Shown: positions 8,061 to 16,303 of the stretch, in pieces | Layout: each line of letters opens with the position of its first letter | Numbering within the stretch: the first letter of the stretch is position 1 | Assembly (NCBI GenBank): GCA_900316565.1 | Contig: ONDK01000019.1 | Coordinates: forward strand, 1 to 37,311 | Length of the DNA stretch: 37,311 bases | Source: an uncultured Prevotella sp. | GTDB lineage: Bacteria > Bacteroidota > Bacteroidia > Bacteroidales > Bacteroidaceae | Direction: 5' to 3' | Notes under the pieces: model-generated | Told to the model about the DNA's origin: nothing | What the model saw: the letters and a program-made list of their open reading frames with translations, nothing else | The model's database searches: none | Made by a program: the position numbers and the translations under genes

Positions 8061-9185
8061 TTATTTTGTAAGTAATAGCACAATCATTTTCAGTGCCAGG
8101 TCGAAGAACACTATCTTTGCATTTGCGTTCTGACCAAGGTCACGGTAGGCGGTCTGAAGCACGTCGTTGATGCCTATGACATTGGCTTCATTGATGAACC
8201 TGGCGAAGTTCCGTGAGAAACCTGCTTCTTCCCTGGTCTGGTAGTTGAGCTCAGGATTGTGGAAATTGTATACGAAGTTCTCACGTACCTGACGCTGGAA
8301 GTAGACAATCATGCGGCGCTGCTTGTCGCGTCCGTATGCGCTTACGGCATCGGTCCATTTCTTAAGGTCCTTGACACGGCGCATGTAGCACAGACGCATG
8401 AGCGTCTCGAACATGTCGAGAAACTGGCGCTCCTCGTTGCCGACGTCGATGGCCTGCAAGGCTTCGCTCCAACTGCCGTGGGCTATGCGGCTGATGCGTG
8501 TGGAATCGTCCTCGTTGATGCTGCGGCGGGTTATAAGTGCCTGACGGATGTCGTCCTCGGCGATGCGCTTAACGTCGAACCTCTGTGTACGGCTGCGGAT
8601 GGTCTCCAGCAGTTTCTCCGGTTCCTCACTGACAAGGAGGAAGATGGTGCCCTTAGGCGGCTCTTCCAATAGCTTCAGTATCTTGTTGGCACATTCGAGG
8701 TTCATAAGCTCCGGCAGCCAGATGATGGAGACTTTGTAGCCGCCTTGACTAGACTTTATGGAAAGTTTGTGAAGGAGTGCCTCGCTCTCTCCGGCCGTGA
8801 TGATGGCTCTTTTTTTGTCGTCGCCAATCTGTGCAGTCCATTGTGCGATGGAGAAGTAGCGTGTCTTGGTGATGAGGCTGTGCCATTCCTGGGCGAAGTC
8901 GTCGCTGACGGGCTTGTAGTCGGAGGCCATCGACGGCAGCTTTATGGTGGGGTAGGTGAAGTGAAGGTCGGGATGTTCGAAGTTGTCGAGCATAGCCTTG
9001 GCGTTGTTGTAGTTCGGATTGTCTTCCGGATTGAGCAGAAGACTGGCAAAGGCTACGGCCAAGGCCAGCTTGCCGGTACCGCTTGGTCCCGTGAAGAGCA
9101 TAGCATGGGGTACGCGGTTCTCCTTGATGAGTTGCAAGAGCCGCTCTTTAGCTTCTTTCTGTCCTATAACATCGTCGAACGTCAT
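8061..9185 (-). CDS. holB: DNA polymerase III delta' subunit (clamp loader)
   Basis: The 374-aa AAA+ protein starts MTFDDVIGQKEAKERLLQLI. It has a Walker A motif GPSGTGKLALA (about residues 34-44) and a later KILKLLEEPPKGTIFLLVSE stretch, the sensor and SRC-like region typical of delta' and RuvB-like clamp-loader subunits; IRSRTQRFD follows. It would form part of the clamp loader that places the sliding clamp on DNA. It lacks the zinc-binding cysteines of E. coli delta', as is common in Bacteroidetes. It lies 42 bp after metF and 61 bp before ricT. Confidence 0.9.
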   Translation of the reverse strand: MTFDDVIGQKEAKERLLQLIKENRVPHAMLFTGPSGTGKLALAVAFASLLLNPEDNPNYNNAKAMLDNFEHPDLHFTYPTIKLPSMASDYKPVSDDFAQEWHSLITKTRYFSIAQWTAQIGDDKKRAIITAGESEALLHKLSIKSSQGGYKVSIIWLPELMNLECANKILKLLEEPPKGTIFLLVSEEPEKLLETIRSRTQRFDVKRIAEDDIRQALITRRSINEDDSTRISRIAHGSWSEALQAIDVGNEERQFLDMFETLMRLCYMRRVKDLKKWTDAVSAYGRDKQRRMIVYFQRQVRENFVYNFHNPELNYQTREEAGFSRNFARFINEANVIGINDVLQTAYRDLGQNANAKIVFFDLALKMIVLLLTK

Positions 9186-9227
9186 ATCACTTTTGATTTT
9201 TCCTGTATTCTGTTTCTCGCTGTGGAG

Positions 9228-10187
9228 TTATTCCTCCAACAGCCTGCTGACTACCTCGCGTACACTGTCGACGGCACTGACAGTGTAGAAGTGGACATTG
9301 TTTATGCCGTGGCGGTAGAGGTCGCGGACCTGTCGTGTAGCCCATTCCACTCCCAGCTGGCGTGCCTCGTCGTCGCTGGTGCAGTGGCGTGCCAGTCCTG
9401 CAAGCTCCTCAGGAATGTCGCAATGGAACGTCTTGGGCACTACGGTGAGCTGCGAGAGTTTGGCGAAAGGCTTGATGCCGGGGATGATTGGAATGGTGAT
9501 GCCCATGGAGCGGGCCTTGTCGAGGAAGGCATAGAACTTGCTGTTGTCGTAGAAAAGCTGGGTAACGGCATACTCTGCGCCGAGGTCCTGCTTCTCTTTT
9601 AAGTACATCATGTCCTGCTCAAGGTTGGGAGCCTCCTCGTGTTTCTCGGGATATGCCGCCACGCCGAAATGGAAAGGAGCTCCGGGATGCTTTATGGGCG
9701 TGCCGTCAACGAACAGTCCTTCATTGAACTTGTTGACCTGTTTGATAAGCTCCGTGGTATGGGCATAGCCTCCGTCGACGGGAGTGAAACGCCTGTCCTC
9801 GCGTGCCTTGTCGCCGCGGAGAAGCATGAGGTTGTCTATGCCGAGTATCTGCAGGTCGATGAGCTCGTACTCTATGCGCTCTGCGGTTGCTCCTGAGCAG
9901 ATGACGTGTGGACAGACGGGTATGCCATAACGCTGCTGGATGGCAGCGGCAATGGCTATGGTGCCGGGGCGGCGCCTTATGCTCTGCCGTTCGAGAAGAC
10001 CATCCTCGCGCTGGCGGTAGACAAACTCACTGTGATGGGTGGTGATGTTTATGAAGAGAGGATTGAAATCCTTCAACTTGTCGATGGAACGGAACAGACC
10101 CTCTGTGCCGTTGCCTTTCAGCGGAGGCAGCACCTCGAACGAGAAATGCCGTCCTTTATTGTCGTTTAGTATTTGCTTTATATTCAT
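9228..10187 (-). CDS. metF: 5,10-methylenetetrahydrofolate reductase
   Basis: The start at ATG 10187 (MNIKQILNDNKGRHFSFEVL) is preferred over the ATG at 10208, because the TACTTTTG -7 element overlaps the upstream codons. The 319-aa TIM-barrel enzyme has FSFEVLPPLKGN with the catalytic Glu, then NITTHHSEF, a GIPVCPHVICSGATAERIEY segment, LGIDNLMLLRGDKA for flavin binding, and IIPGIKPF. It reduces methylene-THF to methyl-THF with FAD, supplying the methyl group for methionine synthesis. It is the first gene of a probable metF-holB-ricT-gldH transcript. Confidence 0.95.
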   Translation of the reverse strand: MNIKQILNDNKGRHFSFEVLPPLKGNGTEGLFRSIDKLKDFNPLFINITTHHSEFVYRQREDGLLERQSIRRRPGTIAIAAAIQQRYGIPVCPHVICSGATAERIEYELIDLQILGIDNLMLLRGDKAREDRRFTPVDGGYAHTTELIKQVNKFNEGLFVDGTPIKHPGAPFHFGVAAYPEKHEEAPNLEQDMMYLKEKQDLGAEYAVTQLFYDNSKFYAFLDKARSMGITIPIIPGIKPFAKLSQLTVVPKTFHCDIPEELAGLARHCTSDDEARQLGVEWATRQVRDLYRHGINNVHFYTVSAVDSVREVVSRLLEE

Positions 10188-10207
10188 CTCGCCTGTTTTA
10201 TAGCCCA

Positions 10208-10215
10208 CAAAAGTA
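10208..10215 (-). promoter_or_regulatory. -7 promoter element for metF
   Basis: The minus strand reads TACTTTTG, a TAnnTTTG match, 21-28 bp upstream of the chosen metF ATG at 10187. It overlaps the codon of the rejected upstream ATG. Confidence 0.5.
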
Positions 10216-10353
10216 CAAAAAAGTTATGATAAAGTGTGATTTTATTCTTAAAATGTGGCAATATGTTGTGGAAAGTTCCGTTATAACCATGTGTAAACTG
10301 ACAAAAGAATAGACCAGAAGCTATACTTGAATCTTAACACTTAAAAACTATAT

Positions 10354-11844
10354 ATGGATAAAATCAATTACAACGAAAGGGGTAGTCGCGGCTATCTCGT
10401 TAGTATTGTGATGGTTGCCGTACTCGGCGGCCTGCTTTTCGGATATGACACCGCGGTCATCTCCGGCGCTGAGAAGGGACTTCAGGCTTTCTTCCTCGGT
10501 GCACCCGACTTCAAGTATTCTGACTTCATGCATGGATTTACTTCCAGCTCGGCCCTCATAGGCTGTATCATCGGCTCTGCCCTGTCGGGTTTCTTTGCCG
10601 GACATTTCGGGCGTAAGAAGTCATTGATCTTCGCCGGCGTCTGCTTTTTCATATCGGCATGGGGCAGTATGAACCCGGAGACCTTCGGGTTGCTGCCTTA
10701 CGGGAAGCCGTCGTGGGACCTCCTGGTGGTCTTCAACCTCTATCGTGTGCTCGGAGGAATAGGCGTGGGCATGGCTTCAGCGCTCTGCCCTATGTACATC
10801 GGTGAGATTTCACCAAGTAATATCCGTGGTATGCTGGTGTCGTTCAACCAGTTTGCCATTATCTTCGGTCAGCTGGTGGTTTACTTTGTGAACTTCCTTA
10901 TTCTCGGCGACCATACAAATCCGGTCATAGAGTCTATCGGTCAGGGCTTCTCGGCCGTTATGCCGAACAGCGACCCATGGACCATCACTACCGGATGGCG
11001 TTACATGTTTGGTTCGGAGTGTATCCCGGCAGGACTTTTCACCATTCTTATCTGCTTTGTTCCGGAGTCTCCCCGTTACCTCGTTATGTCTGGCCAGGAC
11101 AACAAGGCCCTGTCAGTTCTTTCGCGTATCAATGGCTTCTCTAAGGCTGAGGAGATTATAAAGGAGATAAAGTCGACACTGACGACGAAGACGGAAAAGC
11201 TCTTCACCTATGGTTTCATGTGTGTCTTCGTCGGTATCATGCTCTCTGTTTTCCAGCAGGCAGTAGGTATCAACGCCGTGTTGTACTATGCTCCTCGTAT
11301 TTTCAACGACATGGGCATGGGCAATCCTATGATGCAGACAGTCATGATGGGTGTCATCAATATCTCGTTTACCCTTGTCGCCGTGTTCACCGTTGAGAAA
11401 ATCGGTCGCAAGCCGTTGCTTATCTGGGGTTCCGTCGGTATGGCCATTGGTGCCTTCATTGTTGCCGCAACCTTCGGAAACCAGTCGCTCAACATGGTAA
11501 CAATGGTTGCGCTGATGGTCTATTCAGCAAGCTTCATGTTCTCTTGGGGACCGATATGCTGGGTATATATGGCTGAGTTGTTCCCGAATACTATCCGTGG
11601 CACCGCTACCGCAATAGCTGTTGCCTTCCAGTGGATATTCAACTTCATCGTTTCTTCTTCGTTTGTACCGATGTTCAACATGCATCTTGCAAAGGGAGAT
11701 GACTTCGGACACTGGTTCACTTACGGTCTCTATGGTGTTATCTGTGTTGTTGCCGCTGTCTTCGTGTGGAAGCTTGTGCCTGAGACTAAGGGCAAGACAC
11801 TTGAGGACATGACCGCTCTGTGGAAGGCACGTATGAAGAAGTAA
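10354..11844 (+). CDS. Sugar porter family MFS transporter, XylE-like
   Basis: The 496-aa protein has the sugar-porter signatures in order. Near the N-terminus is GGLLFGYDTAVISGAEKG, then the GHFGRKKSLIFAG loop, and YRVLGGIGVGMASALCPMYI followed by GEISPSNIRGMLVSFNQFAI. The mid-loop holds PESPRYLV, TM7 holds QQAVGINAVLYYAPRIF, and the end holds VPETKGKTLEDM. About 12 membrane segments are predicted by eye. The stretch after TM4 is strikingly close to E. coli XylE, so a proton-coupled hexose or pentose symporter of the inner membrane is likely; xylose, glucose or mannose are all possible. It stands alone on the plus strand with no catabolic partner adjacent, and sits about 1.1 kb from manA. 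Confidence 0.85.
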   Translation: MDKINYNERGSRGYLVSIVMVAVLGGLLFGYDTAVISGAEKGLQAFFLGAPDFKYSDFMHGFTSSSALIGCIIGSALSGFFAGHFGRKKSLIFAGVCFFISAWGSMNPETFGLLPYGKPSWDLLVVFNLYRVLGGIGVGMASALCPMYIGEISPSNIRGMLVSFNQFAIIFGQLVVYFVNFLILGDHTNPVIESIGQGFSAVMPNSDPWTITTGWRYMFGSECIPAGLFTILICFVPESPRYLVMSGQDNKALSVLSRINGFSKAEEIIKEIKSTLTTKTEKLFTYGFMCVFVGIMLSVFQQAVGINAVLYYAPRIFNDMGMGNPMMQTVMMGVINISFTLVAVFTVEKIGRKPLLIWGSVGMAIGAFIVAATFGNQSLNMVTMVALMVYSASFMFSWGPICWVYMAELFPNTIRGTATAIAVAFQWIFNFIVSSSFVPMFNMHLAKGDDFGHWFTYGLYGVICVVAAVFVWKLVPETKGKTLEDMTALWKARMKK

Positions 11845-11953
11845 TATGTGTTCTATGACGTTGATAAATAAGAGATTGTATTAAAATCTGCAAAAGATGC
11901 AAAAAATATAAGATTTTATGGGCGCAGGCGAAACAACAATAAAAAATTATTGG

Positions 11954-11961
11954 TAACTTTG
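11954..11961 (+). promoter_or_regulatory. -7 promoter element for the candidate small RNA
   Basis: TAACTTTG matches the TAnnTTTG consensus. No ORF of note follows within 250 bp, but a strong terminator does, so the element appears to drive a non-coding transcript starting near 11968. Confidence 0.55.
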
Positions 11962-11967
11962 CGCCCG

Positions 11968-12211
11968 TAAACATCAACGGACTGGTGAATTAGGTACTCT
12001 AATCTTGATGGTTATTTCCACGTTAACCGGTGACGGCAATAGTGGATTTTAGGTGTTAGTTAATTGAAGTTGGTTAAGATTGTTTAGGATAGATAAAGAA
12101 AGAGGGTGAAAGTCGTTTCCCCTTATAAGCTATGTTGTTTATGTAGAGTCTCTTCCATCAGTCCAACAAAATAAAAGTGGATGCTTTCTCTAAGGAAGGC
12201 ATCCACTTTTT
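11968..12211 (+). ncRNA. Candidate structured non-coding RNA of about 245 nt, class unknown
   Basis: The interval has a promoter element just upstream, no plausible ORF, and a perfect 12-bp terminator hairpin at the end. Its two ends pair: GGACTGGTG (11979-11987) with CATCAGTCC (12157-12165), a 9-bp helix with one G-U pair. Next inward, ACTCTA (11996-12001) can pair with TAGAGT (12144-12149), or AATCTT (12001-12006) with AAGATT (12076-12081). A local stem TCCAC/GTGGA encloses CCG-GTGA-CGG with a GNRA-type loop. Closed-end folding over about 190 nt fits housekeeping RNAs such as 6S, but I find no diagnostic SRP, tmRNA or RNase P motif, so I leave the class open. Confidence 0.5.
12173..12211. 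terminator. Bidirectional intrinsic terminator
   Basis: AAAAGTGGATGC pairs perfectly with GCATCCACTTTT, extended by TTTC/GGAA in the loop region. A T-run follows on the plus strand, and TTTTATTTTG follows on the minus strand. It would end both the candidate RNA (plus) and the secreted-protein gene at 12259-12933 (minus). Confidence 0.85.
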
Positions 12212-12258
12212 ACGTATATGTAGTTTCGAAATTGACGGTGGAAATGGCATTGAAGGCG

Positions 12259-12933
12259 CTAGAAATATTCCGGCTTTGAGTAGTAGGCGTTTAGAATTCC
12301 TACAAAGTTGTTAGCCAGATTAAGGCATTCGGCGTTGGAGTTTATGAATGCCTTGCTCCATACCTTCTTGTCTCCGCTGTTCTTGAACGGTGCTACGCTG
12401 CCAACAGGAAGCCATACCGTGCCGTAGGAAGGTCCTGCCTCCCGGCCATAGGGGGCGGTGTTAACATACCGCTGGACCTTCATAGTCAGTGTGAGCTTTC
12501 TGCTTGCAATGTCGACGACCATCTCTCCGTGCGCATCAATGGACATCGCGAAAGACACAGAGCCGTCGCTGTATATTATCTTCGGAAACGTTGTCTTGAT
12601 GACAATGTGCTCCGCTGACGAACTCTTGTAGTCAATCTGTCTCTCGGTGCGTCTTTGGGCTACAAACATCCTTATACAGTCGTAGACGGAAGCGACATAC
12701 AGAGAGTCATCTGCCGGTATGTTGAACACATAGCAGATGGAGCTGTCCTTGTCGATTTTCCCTAATTTCAGGACATTATCCGCCCATTTTGTGGTCTTCG
12801 TCTCTACTTCGTTGAACTGTTTTGCCGCCTTGTTTATCTCAGAGGCGTCGAAGATGGATGTTGTCTGAGCTATACACATGTATGGGGACAATGACAGCAG
12901 AACAGTCATGATTATAGATATTGCTGGTTTCAT
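12259..12933 (-). CDS. Secreted protein of unknown function (possibly DUF4468-like)
   Basis: The 224-aa protein has a signal peptide (MKPAISIIMTVLLSLSPYMC, cleaved near IAQ). The mature part begins with a helical, polar stretch (SEINKAAKQFNEVETKTTKW). A mixed alpha/beta region follows: DSLYVASVYDCIRMFVAQRR, later SAEHIVIKTTFPKI and then VSFAMSIDAHGEMVVDIA. The spacing of the strand 'becomes active per variable Tyr, then an amphipathic helix, then a beta-hairpin' vaguely recalls DUF4468-type periplasmic domains, but this is a weak resemblance. It lies 61 bp downstream of manA on the same strand and may be cotranscribed. It ends at a bidirectional terminator. No function can be assigned. Confidence 0.7.
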   Translation of the reverse strand: MKPAISIIMTVLLSLSPYMCIAQTTSIFDASEINKAAKQFNEVETKTTKWADNVLKLGKIDKDSSICYVFNIPADDSLYVASVYDCIRMFVAQRRTERQIDYKSSSAEHIVIKTTFPKIIYSDGSVSFAMSIDAHGEMVVDIASRKLTLTMKVQRYVNTAPYGREAGPSYGTVWLPVGSVAPFKNSGDKKVWSKAFINSNAECLNLANNFVGILNAYYSKPEYF

Positions 12934-12994
12934 AATTATTCTATTTTAGTAATGCTCGTCAAGTCGTTAATCCGCCGTGGTGTCCTGCGCAGAC

Positions 12995-13954
12995 TTAAAC
13001 GTAGGACTCCAGGAACTTCAGCGTGCCTTTGACATTCAGTATTGTCTCTGTAGCTGGCACGAGAACGGTCTCTCCGGCGTTGAGTGTTGTGGTGTTGCCC
13101 TCAGAGTCGGTAACGGTTCCCTCGCCGCCGACGCCTATGAGAATCACGAAGGAGTCGAGGTCGCTGTAGTCAAGCGTCATCGGTTCTGTGAGGTCGTAGA
13201 GGGTCGTGGTGAAGAACTTGCACTGCACAAGGTTCATAGGTTCATTCTCCTTGTGCTCGTAATGTGTGCGATAGTCGTCCTTCACGGTGTAGTCGATGCT
13301 CTCAGCGGCTTCCTTTATGTGCAGCTGACGGTAGTTGCCATTCTTGTCCTTACGTTTAAAGTCATAGATACGGAACGTAACATCGCTGGTCTGCTGTATC
13401 TCGGCGAGAAAGCATCCTGCCCCTATGCTATGGATACGTCCTGACGGCAGAAAGAAACAGTCGCCTTCCTTTACGGGATACTCGGCAATGGCGTCGGTGA
13501 TGGTGTCGTTTTCCACCATTTCCTTATATTGCTCCGGTGTTATCTTTTTCTTAAGACCGCTGCGGAGTTTGGCGTCCGGGTCAGAAGGCATGATATACCA
13601 CATCTCTGTCTTTCCCATAGGGTAGCCCAGTCTGTGTGCTGTCTCGTCATTAGGATGGACCTGTATGGACAGTTGCTTCTTGGCATCAATGAACTTTATA
13701 AGCAAGGGAAAGACATCGCCGAAGCGCTCGTAGTTTTCCTCACCTACCAGCTTGCCCTTCAACTTTGCTACAAGGTCATTAAGTTTTGTGCCTGCGTATT
13801 CACCATCGCTGATGATGGTCTCGTTGTCTTTAACACCTGATACCTCCCAACTCTCGCCGACCTGGCTGAGTTTGCTGTCAAGGTGCTTGAAGGGGATAAT
13901 CTTGTCGCCTCCCCAAATGGTCTGCTTCAGCAGAGGCTGAAATTTTATCAACAT
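12995..13954 (-). CDS. manA: Mannose-6-phosphate isomerase, class I
   Basis: The start at ATG 13954 (MLIKFQPLLKQTIWGGDKII) matches the family N-terminus; the 17 upstream codons are not typical. The 319-aa cupin enzyme has the zinc-site segment QLSIQVHPNDETAHRLG followed by GKTEMWYI, then GDCFFLPSGRIHSIGAGCFL and EIQQTSDVTFRIYDF. It interconverts mannose-6-phosphate and fructose-6-phosphate in the cytoplasm. In this locus it would feed mannose derived from mannan into glycolysis. It lies 106 bp downstream of the AraC-family gene on the same strand, at the outer end of the leftward arm. Confidence 0.94.
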   Translation of the reverse strand: MLIKFQPLLKQTIWGGDKIIPFKHLDSKLSQVGESWEVSGVKDNETIISDGEYAGTKLNDLVAKLKGKLVGEENYERFGDVFPLLIKFIDAKKQLSIQVHPNDETAHRLGYPMGKTEMWYIMPSDPDAKLRSGLKKKITPEQYKEMVENDTITDAIAEYPVKEGDCFFLPSGRIHSIGAGCFLAEIQQTSDVTFRIYDFKRKDKNGNYRQLHIKEAAESIDYTVKDDYRTHYEHKENEPMNLVQCKFFTTTLYDLTEPMTLDYSDLDSFVILIGVGGEGTVTDSEGNTTTLNAGETVLVPATETILNVKGTLKFLESYV

Positions 13955-14060
13955 TTTTTTTAATAACTTTTTACAGGAGACACCGTCTGCCTTGCGTATA
14001 GACAAGGATGTTCGAACGGTAATTCAGCCTGTATTTTAACTCAAACTGTATTTTATTTCT

Positions 14061-14945
14061 CTAAACAATAATCTTTGTCTTGCGGTACTTTTCCCGGAAT
14101 TCCGAGGGTGAGCAGCCTTTCTTCCGTTTGAAGATGCGGTTAAAATTGCTGAAGTTGTTGTATCCGCAATTGAATGAGATGTTGGCTATGCTGTCCTGTG
14201 TGTCGAGCAGCATGCGCGTTGCATAGCCCAGCCGCGTGTCGATGATATAGTCCGACAGTGTGCGTCCGGTGTGGAGTTTGAAGAAGCGGCTGAAAGCACT
14301 CTGGCTCATATTGGCAATGTCGGCCAGTGTTTCGAGCTTTATCTCATACATGTAGTTCTCGTTGATGTAGTTTTTTACCTTCAGTACTCTTCGGCTGTCG
14401 TCCTCAACCTTGACCTTTGCGTATGCACTTGAGGCAAGACTTCGTGCTCCGTCCTCCTCGGAAAGGATGTGCAGGATGCGTATGAACTGCATCAGAGCTT
14501 CGAACCTGTCCTGTATTCCACTGATGGAAGTGATGAGCCCGTACACCTTCATTATGGCTTGCATAGGGAAGGCAAGTCCTTTCTGTGCTTCTTTCAGCAT
14601 TTGGTGGATACTGGCGAACGGTGTTTTCTCAAAGAGACCGTCCTCCTCATCAAGCCCGAATTTGAACTGTACGGTTATCTCCCGCACATCCTGCGATGTA
14701 CAGTTGTTCTGCTCCCACACATGCTCCAGCACCGGTGATGTGATAAGAACGAGGTCGTAGTTCCCTATAACCTCAGAAGAGTCGCCGACGATTCTTCTCA
14801 CTCCATTCGCGTTTTCCACAAAATTGAGTTCGTATACCTCATGGTTATGAATAGGGTAGGCGAATTCTTTCTTTTTCCTGTCTGCGATATAGAGTGCGTC
14901 CTTGCCCATCAATGGCGTTATTTCATGCAAAACACGATCTGCCAT
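14061..14945 (-). CDS. AraC-family transcriptional regulator, probable regulator of the mannan locus
   Basis: The 294-aa protein has an N-terminal cupin-like sensing half (residues 1-170; PIHNHEVYELNFVENANGVR is typical of the AraC cupin). The C-terminal double helix-turn-helix occupies about residues 190-288: LADIANMSQSAFSRFFKLHT, then SIANISFNCGYNNFSNFNRI and CSPSEFREKYRK. It has no membrane segment, so it would sense a cytoplasmic ligand, plausibly mannose, mannobiose or mannosyl-glucose. It has its own TATATTTG -7 element and sits between the epimerase and manA. Its target is inferred to be the divergent control region near 21.5 kb. No SusR-like or hybrid two-component sensor occurs in the window, making this the best local regulator candidate. 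Confidence 0.88.
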   Translation of the reverse strand: MADRVLHEITPLMGKDALYIADRKKKEFAYPIHNHEVYELNFVENANGVRRIVGDSSEVIGNYDLVLITSPVLEHVWEQNNCTSQDVREITVQFKFGLDEEDGLFEKTPFASIHQMLKEAQKGLAFPMQAIMKVYGLITSISGIQDRFEALMQFIRILHILSEEDGARSLASSAYAKVKVEDDSRRVLKVKNYINENYMYEIKLETLADIANMSQSAFSRFFKLHTGRTLSDYIIDTRLGYATRMLLDTQDSIANISFNCGYNNFSNFNRIFKRKKGCSPSEFREKYRKTKIIV

Positions 14946-14984
14946 ATTTCCTTTCTTTCTTTAAGTTTCTTGTATTTCAAGTTG

Positions 14985-14992
14985 CAAATATA
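14985..14992 (-). promoter_or_regulatory. -7 promoter element for the AraC-family regulator
   Basis: The minus strand reads TATATTTG 40-47 bp before the ATG at 14945. It suggests that the regulator is transcribed independently of the upstream epimerase gene. Confidence 0.5.
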
Positions 14993-15056
14993 GAAAATTT
15001 TCCAGAAGAAAAAGAAAATATGGCAGAAAAATGTTTATGAAAAATGTGCAATTCCT

Positions 15057-16289
15057 TTAAATGTCGCGTTCCATAATCTCAAGGCACATACGGCTGTTGT
15101 GGTACGGGCATTTCCAGAAACCCGCCTTGTCATCATCATAGTTGATGCTTCCATCGTCGAGACGAGCCCAGTGCCATTCTCCATTTTCGGTGTCTATGAG
15201 ATACTTCTTGATGTATTCCCAAGCCCTGATGCATTTGCCCAGGTCCTGTGCACTGCCGAAGTGCTCATAGATATTCGCGTGGCCTATGACACTCTCACAC
15301 ATCACCCACCACTGGCGTTGCCTGTCCTCGCGTCCGTCGTCGAGCCATTTCTCATAGATGGTGCTGCCGTCGGGCTGCAGGCCTTCGTCAGCTGCGTTGG
15401 CAATGTATCTTACTATCGGCTCTATGCGTTCAAGGGTTGCCTTGTCGCCGAGGACGAGTGCCGTTTCATGCAGCAGCCAGCTGGCCTCGATGTCGTGTCC
15501 GAAGGACTGTATGTTGCGCTTGCCTTCCCATTTGTCGTTGAAGAAAAGGTCGAGGTGATATGTTTCCTTGTTCAGGATTTTCTCTGTGAAGATGTCAACG
15601 AGGTTGCGTACCGAGTGTTCCACCTTACCTCTGAGAGTAGTCCGTTCCTCATCGGTCAAAACAAGGGATGCCGGATGGTCGCCTTTAAGAACGCGCAGCA
15701 GGTTTGTGTACGGCTCGATGATATGCAGGTGGGTGTTCATGGTCCGTGAGCCGTTCTCATCCTTGTCGGAGAGGCGCATGTCGGCGATGGGCTTCCAGTC
15801 CCTGGTGAGTGCCTCGATATATCCGTTGTTCTGGCGGTCGAAGGCATGCTCTTCGATATCGTGGTACATCTTTACGGCACAGTCGAAAGCCTTTCTGTCT
15901 CCATTGGCGCGTGCCAGCTCGCTCATGCCGTAGATGGTGAAGCCGATGGCGTAGGTCTGCTTCTTCTCGTCAAGTGGATTGCCGTCGCAGTCGACGCTCC
16001 AGTAAACACCGCCATCCTCCTTGTCAACAAAGTGGTCGAGGATGTAGTCTCTTGCGCGTTCGGCCGCTTTCAGATACTCGGGCTTCCTCAGCACACGGTA
16101 TGCTGCTGAGAAGGCCCACAGGATGCGGGCGTTGAGTATGGCTCCCTTTTCGGCTTCCGGGTGCACCTTATCGTGTCCGTCGACGCGACCGTAATAGCCT
16201 CCGCGTTCATTGTCGGTCACTTTTTCAATCCAGTACTTGAGGATGTTGTTTTCAAGACAGTCGCGAAACTGCTTCTTAAGTTCTTCCAT
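15057..16289 (-). CDS. Cellobiose/mannobiose 2-epimerase (AGE superfamily)
   Basis: The 410-aa (alpha/alpha)6-barrel enzyme has the N-terminal YWIEKVTDNERGGYYGRVDG segment of the N-acylglucosamine 2-epimerase superfamily. It has the family histidines in NTHLHI (His187/189), SFGHDIEASWLLHE (His265, His274) and PYHNSRMCLE (His397), plus QRQWWVMCESVIG. In mannan-degrading Bacteroides, such enzymes turn beta-1,4-mannobiose into mannosyl-glucose, the substrate of the GH130 phosphorylase. The neighbouring GH130 gene (two genes upstream) and the GPH transporter, whose stop is 14 bp before this start, support that role over cellobiose metabolism. It is cytoplasmic: no signal peptide is present. Confidence 0.92.
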   Translation of the reverse strand: MEELKKQFRDCLENNILKYWIEKVTDNERGGYYGRVDGHDKVHPEAEKGAILNARILWAFSAAYRVLRKPEYLKAAERARDYILDHFVDKEDGGVYWSVDCDGNPLDEKKQTYAIGFTIYGMSELARANGDRKAFDCAVKMYHDIEEHAFDRQNNGYIEALTRDWKPIADMRLSDKDENGSRTMNTHLHIIEPYTNLLRVLKGDHPASLVLTDEERTTLRGKVEHSVRNLVDIFTEKILNKETYHLDLFFNDKWEGKRNIQSFGHDIEASWLLHETALVLGDKATLERIEPIVRYIANAADEGLQPDGSTIYEKWLDDGREDRQRQWWVMCESVIGHANIYEHFGSAQDLGKCIRAWEYIKKYLIDTENGEWHWARLDDGSINYDDDKAGFWKCPYHNSRMCLEIMERDI

Positions 16290-16303
16290 ATCGTTTCTTC
16301 TTT

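Noticed and set aside
6860..8071. 403-codon plus-strand ORF opposite ricT
   Set aside because: It is the antisense of a clearly conserved PSP1/RicT gene; no domain is recognisable and its Leu/Val-rich translation is typical of antisense shadows in this codon usage.
8745..9602. 285-codon plus-strand ORF opposite holB and metF
   Set aside because: It spans the antisense of two well-supported genes and their gap, with no family resemblance.
11968..12211. tmRNA, RNase P RNA or SRP RNA
   Set aside because: None of the conserved core motifs of these RNAs was found; only a generic closed-end structured RNA can be supported.
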